Below, one piece after another: positions 50,390 to 53,525 of a stretch of 53,525 bases of DNA. Source of the DNA: DATLSM01 sp049585815 (GTDB taxonomy: Bacteria > Actinomycetota > Thermoleophilia > Solirubrobacterales > 70-9); contig JBAVAR010000023.1 in assembly GCA_049585815.1 (NCBI GenBank), positions 1-53,525 on the forward strand, in the 5' to 3' direction. The notes under the pieces are model-generated. The model did not search any database and was not told the DNA's origin. It saw only the letters and a list, made by a program, of their open reading frames with translations. Positions within the stretch are counted from its first letter, which is position 1. Each line of letters opens with the position of its first letter. Both the position numbers and the translations under genes were made by a program.

Positions 50390-52222
50390 GTGGAGGTTGT
50401 CGTCGATCAGCAGAAGGAGCAGCGGGGCAAGGGCCGCACCGGCAGCCTCGAGAACCCCGAGTCCTACGCCAACGTCCCCGGCCATGTGATCCCGATCCTC
50501 GAGCGCGAGTTCGATGACTTCGATAGCGAAGCCGAGCGGTTCCTCTCCGGCGCGCTGGCAGAAGATCACTTCATCGGCTTCCGTCTTAAGCAGGGGGTCT
50601 ACGGCCAACGCCAACCAGACGTGCAGATGGTGCGGGTGAAGCTTCCCTTCGGCGGTGTCACCCCTGAGCAGATGGAGGCCTTCGCCGATGTGGTCGAGCG
50701 CTACGCGCCGCTTGACAAGGGCCACATCACCACCCGCCAGAACGTCCAGATCCACCACGTCCCGCTGCGCGACATGGAGTCGCTGTTGCGCGAGATCTCC
50801 GCCGTCGGCCTCTCCTCGCGGGAGGGCTGCGGCAACACGGTGCGAAACGTCACCGGTGACCCCTGGGCCGGCGTCGCCGCCGATGAGGTCTTTGACCCGA
50901 CGCCCTACGCCGGCGCCTACGTGCGCTATTTCGTCCGGCACCCGACCACGCAGCTGATGCCGCGCAAGATAAAGACCGCCTTCACCGGCTCTGAGGAGGA
51001 CCGCGCGATCACCGGCATCCACGACATCGCCTTCCTCTCCCGCGAGCGCGATGGCGTCCGGGGATTCGAGGTCCGGGTCGGCGGCGGTACCTCGATTATG
51101 GCCCGCGTCGCGCCCACCCTCTATGAGTTCGTCGAGGCTGACAACGGTGACTACCTGATGGTCGCCGAGGCCGTGCTGCGCATCTTCGATCGCCAGGAGT
51201 GGCTGCGGGTCAACCGGGCGCGGGCGAGGATCAAGGTGCTGATCGACAAGATCGGCATCGACGCCTTCCGCGATCTCGTCGACGAGGAGCTTGAGGGCGA
51301 GTGGGTCGGTGAGCGCGACTTCGACGTCGAGCGCCTGCGCTTCGACGATGAGGAGGAGGCAAACGCCCCCCAGCCCCCGGACCTCACCGCATCGCCCAAC
51401 GGCGATCGCTCCGAGTTTGACCGCTTCTGTGAGGCCAACGTCCAGGCCCAGCGCCAGCCGGGCTTTGCCAGCGTCGAGGTCAAGATCGACCGCGGCGACC
51501 TCACCCCCGAGCAGTTCCGCGGGCTGGCGGGGATCATGCGCCAGTTCACCGGTGGCTACGCGCGCAGCACCGTGCAGCAGAACCTGGTCCTGCGCTGGGT
51601 CCGCGAGGAGGCGCTCTATGACGTCTGGCAGCGGCTCTGCGCCCTCGATCTCGGTGAGGCCGGCGCCCGCGAGATCAGCGACGTGGTCAGCTGCCCCGGC
51701 ACCGACAGCTGCAAACTCGGGATCACCAGCTCGATGGGCCTCAACCGGGCGATCAGGGAACGGGTCGAGGCGATGGAGATCACCGACCCGCTGACCAGAC
51801 GCATCCACATCAAGATGAGCGGCTGCCCGAATGGCTGCAGCCAGCACCACATCGCCAACATCGGCTTCTACGGGGCCTCGCTGAAGGTGGGGGACAGGCA
51901 GATGCCCGCCTACATCCCCCACATCGGTGGCAACTACGAGGGGGGCGAGGTGATCTTCGGCTCGAGGCTGAAGTCGCGACTCCCGGCGAGGCGCGTCCCG
52001 GAGGCGGTCGAGCGCTGGATCCGGCTCTATGAGAGCGAGCGCGCCGACGGCGAGGAATTCAACGACTTCGCCGGGCGGGTCGGCGGCGAGCGCTTTGAAG
52101 GCGCCGTCAAGGACCTCACCCTGCCCGCCGAGTTCAGCCTCGAGACGATGCAGCAGTTCATCGACTGGAACCGCTCCAGTCCCTACAGGGTCGAGCGCGG
52201 CGAGGGCGAGTGCGCGATCTAG
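50390..52222 (+). CDS. Assimilatory nitrite/sulfite reductase (siroheme, 4Fe-4S)
   Basis: Ferredoxin-type siroheme reductase, 610 residues, cytoplasmic. The [4Fe-4S]-siroheme Cys set is complete: Cys435-x5-Cys441 (SCPGTDSCKLG) and Cys479-x3-Cys483 (SGCPNGCSQ). The duplicated half-domains start with RLKQGVYGQRQPDVQMVRVKL and NVQAQRQPGFASVEVKIDRG-like segments. Followed by APS reductase and ATP sulfurylase genes, it most likely reduces sulfite to sulfide in cysteine synthesis rather than nitrite. A Glu/Asp-rich linker (RFDDEEEANAPQP) separates the halves. Starts at GTG 50390 (see promoter entries). Confidence 0.92.
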   Translation: MEVVVDQQKEQRGKGRTGSLENPESYANVPGHVIPILEREFDDFDSEAERFLSGALAEDHFIGFRLKQGVYGQRQPDVQMVRVKLPFGGVTPEQMEAFADVVERYAPLDKGHITTRQNVQIHHVPLRDMESLLREISAVGLSSREGCGNTVRNVTGDPWAGVAADEVFDPTPYAGAYVRYFVRHPTTQLMPRKIKTAFTGSEEDRAITGIHDIAFLSRERDGVRGFEVRVGGGTSIMARVAPTLYEFVEADNGDYLMVAEAVLRIFDRQEWLRVNRARARIKVLIDKIGIDAFRDLVDEELEGEWVGERDFDVERLRFDDEEEANAPQPPDLTASPNGDRSEFDRFCEANVQAQRQPGFASVEVKIDRGDLTPEQFRGLAGIMRQFTGGYARSTVQQNLVLRWVREEALYDVWQRLCALDLGEAGAREISDVVSCPGTDSCKLGITSSMGLNRAIRERVEAMEITDPLTRRIHIKMSGCPNGCSQHHIANIGFYGASLKVGDRQMPAYIPHIGGNYEGGEVIFGSRLKSRLPARRVPEAVERWIRLYESERADGEEFNDFAGRVGGERFEGAVKDLTLPAEFSLETMQQFIDWNRSSPYRVERGEGECAI

Positions 52223-52232
52223 GCGCTATGCG

Positions 52233-52952
52233 ATGAAGCCGCCTCCTGCCACACTGCCCGCTCCCATGCCGACCGCCGCCGACATCGATCACGAGGCCGT
52301 GGCCGCAGATCTCGAGGCCCGCTCCGCGCAGGAGGCGCTGGAGTGGATGTTTGAGACCTTCGGCGCCGAGCACTACATCGCCTGCTCCTTCCAGAAGACC
52401 AGCTCGGTCACCGCGCACATGGCGAGCCAGATCAACCCCGCGGCCCGCTTTTTTTACCTCGATACCGACCTGCTCTTTGCCGAGACCTATGAGACCCGCG
52501 ACCGGCTGGCCGAGCACCTCGGGGTCGATTTTGACCGCTTCCATGACCTCACCCTCGCCGAGCAGGCCGCCCTGCACGGTGAGGAGCTGTGGAAGCGCGA
52601 TCCCGACTCCTGCTGTGGCCTGCGCAAGGTCGAGCCGATGCGCCGAGCGCTCGCCTCCGTAGACTGCTGGGTCGCCGGCGTCCGGCGCGAGGATTCCAAC
52701 AGCCGTTCGGCCACGCCGAAATTCGGCTGGGACCGCCGCTTTGAGCTGTGGAAGCTCAACCCCCTCGCCGACTGGACCGAGCGCGACGTCTGGAACTACA
52801 TCCGTGAGCACCACCTCCCCTACAACCCCCTCCATGATCGTGGCTATCCCTCGATCGGCTGCACCCACTGCACCCAGCCGGTTGGGCCCGGTGGCTCCCC
52901 GCGCGATGGCCGCTGGGCGGGCGTCGCGAAGACGGAGTGCGGGATCAACTAG
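52233..52952 (+). CDS. cysH: Adenylylsulfate (APS) reductase
   Basis: Thioredoxin-dependent reductase of the CysH family, 239 residues. Four Cys that bind a [4Fe-4S] cluster are present (Cys-Cys in DSCCGLRK near 126-127 and Cys210/Cys213 in GCTHC), which marks it as an APS rather than PAPS reductase. The catalytic Cys236 is in the C-terminal ECGIN. Other family motifs: CSFQKTS near the start, FFYLDTDLLF, and GVRREDS. It reduces APS to sulfite, supplying the previous enzyme. Start: ATG at 52233, ten bases after the preceding stop; ATG at 52266 is possible. Co-transcribed with its neighbours. Confidence 0.93.
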   Translation: MKPPPATLPAPMPTAADIDHEAVAADLEARSAQEALEWMFETFGAEHYIACSFQKTSSVTAHMASQINPAARFFYLDTDLLFAETYETRDRLAEHLGVDFDRFHDLTLAEQAALHGEELWKRDPDSCCGLRKVEPMRRALASVDCWVAGVRREDSNSRSATPKFGWDRRFELWKLNPLADWTERDVWNYIREHHLPYNPLHDRGYPSIGCTHCTQPVGPGGSPRDGRWAGVAKTECGIN

Positions 52953-53011
52953 CAGCGCCCGACGCGCCTTCAAACCCACCTTCCCCCGACCCGATTGGTG
53001 AGAATCTCCCT

Positions 53012-53525
53012 ATGAGCAACGCCGACACCATGACCGACCTCTCCCTGACCCTCTCCGAGCGCCACACCGCCGACTTCGAGATGATCGCCAACGGCGGCTT
53101 CGCTCCGCTGACGGGCTTTCAGGGCGCCGCTGACTGGGAGTCGGTCTGCGCCTCAATGCGCACCACCGGCGGCGATTACTGGCCGATCCCAATCACCCTC
53201 GCCACCGAGCTTGCCTGCAGCGTCGGAGACGTCGTCTCCCTGGCCTCCGATGAGGGAAAGCCGCTGGGGCGGATCACAGTCGAGGAGATCTTTGAGCGCG
53301 ACCTGGCCAGTGAGGCAGAGCGCGTCTACCGCACCACCGATCAGGCCCACCCCGGGGTGGCGGCGATCTATGAGGAGGGCGAGCGCTGCATCGCCGGCCC
53401 GCTTGAGGTCGATGCCCTGCCCGATCACGAGGCCCCCTTCATGGCCCGCTACCAGACCCCGGCCCAGACCCGTGAGGAGTTTGAGCGCCGCGGCTGGAAG
53501 CGGATCGTCGCCTTCCAGACCCGAA
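53012..53525 (+). CDS. sat: Sulfate adenylyltransferase (ATP sulfurylase), cut by the window end
   Basis: N-terminal 171 residues of the ATP + sulfate to APS + PPi enzyme. NGGFAPLTGF, YWPIPITLAT, EGKPLGRITVEEIFERD and EERCIAGPLEV-like segments are diagnostic, and the window ends in RGWKRIVAFQTR, just before the NP.HR.HE nucleotide-binding motif. ATG at 53012; no strong ribosome binding site. It lies 59 bp after cysH and would supply APS to that enzyme. The frame runs off the right end intact. Confidence 0.93.
   Translation, partial: MSNADTMTDLSLTLSERHTADFEMIANGGFAPLTGFQGAADWESVCASMRTTGGDYWPIPITLATELACSVGDVVSLASDEGKPLGRITVEEIFERDLASEAERVYRTTDQAHPGVAAIYEEGERCIAGPLEVDALPDHEAPFMARYQTPAQTREEFERRGWKRIVAFQTR

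Noticed and set aside
1..53525. tRNA, rRNA or known riboswitch
   Set aside because: I scanned the gaps between genes by eye and saw no cloverleaf-like arms with the TTCGA-type loop and no rRNA sequence; a covariance search was not possible.

Overview
The window is a high-GC bacterial chromosome segment. The G/C-rich third codon positions, frequent GTG starts, 1-4 bp stop/start overlaps, several genes that look leaderless, and very large secreted NHL/fibronectin-like proteins all fit an actinobacterium. My best guess is the Thermoleophilia/Solirubrobacterales, but this is inferred from gene content and no 16S gene is present.

Layout. (1) 1-6.7 kb: the end of a SNF2-type helicase, then minus-strand genes for a GH3-type glycosidase, a SAM methyltransferase, a decayed AbrB/PIN toxin-antitoxin pair with three apparent frameshifts, and a beta-carbonic anhydrase. 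(2) 6.65-7.7 kb: about 1 kb without a convincing gene, holding a perfect 26-bp palindrome beside a promoter-like sequence. (3) 7.7-24.5 kb: the most unusual part, five consecutive genes for large exported proteins, each overlapping the next by 1-4 bases. They alternate between NHL-propeller/Fn3-like proteins (A, B, D) and a second family built from a repeated Cys/Cys-Pro module (C, E). All five end in a Lys/Arg/His-rich tail. Their codon use (mostly GAA for Glu) differs from the GAG-dominated flanks. A sixth exported protein and a strong hairpin close the region. (4) 25.5-33.1 kb: an MMPL-type exporter with two secreted proteins, convergent to a DUF2600 (YtpB-like terpene synthase family) gene, which is divergent from a TetR regulator; a fused double-TetR regulator follows. 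(5) 33.5-35.7 kb: two tandem S51 peptidase-E/cyanophycinase-like genes and a ferritin. (6) 35.7-37.3 kb: an IS110-family element with a frameshifted transposase and a structured upstream region that may be its bridge RNA. (7) 37.3-47.7 kb: an enolase-superfamily gene without a normal start codon, then an amine/omega-amino-acid catabolic cluster (FAD amine oxidase-like, APC permease plus UspA, class III aminotransferase, PucR regulator, alanine dehydrogenase, aldehyde dehydrogenase) with a 22-bp near-palindrome in the divergent promoter region. (8) 47.8-49.5 kb: a secreted RTX-like repeat protein. (9) 49.5-53.5 kb: a small protein, dodecin, rhodanese, and assimilatory sulfate reduction genes (sulfite reductase, APS reductase, ATP sulfurylase cut by the window end), with an inverted repeat over the sulfite reductase promoter.

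How parts work together: in region 7 the aminotransferase can move amino groups onto pyruvate, alanine dehydrogenase can regenerate pyruvate and release ammonium, and the aldehyde dehydrogenase can oxidise the aldehyde product. In region 9, sulfate becomes APS, then sulfite, then sulfide. The region 3 operon looks like a co-produced set of cell-surface proteins of unknown function and is the best candidate for an undescribed system. Five places in the window show apparent single-base disruptions of otherwise good reading frames; whether these are real or sequencing errors cannot be decided from the sequence.
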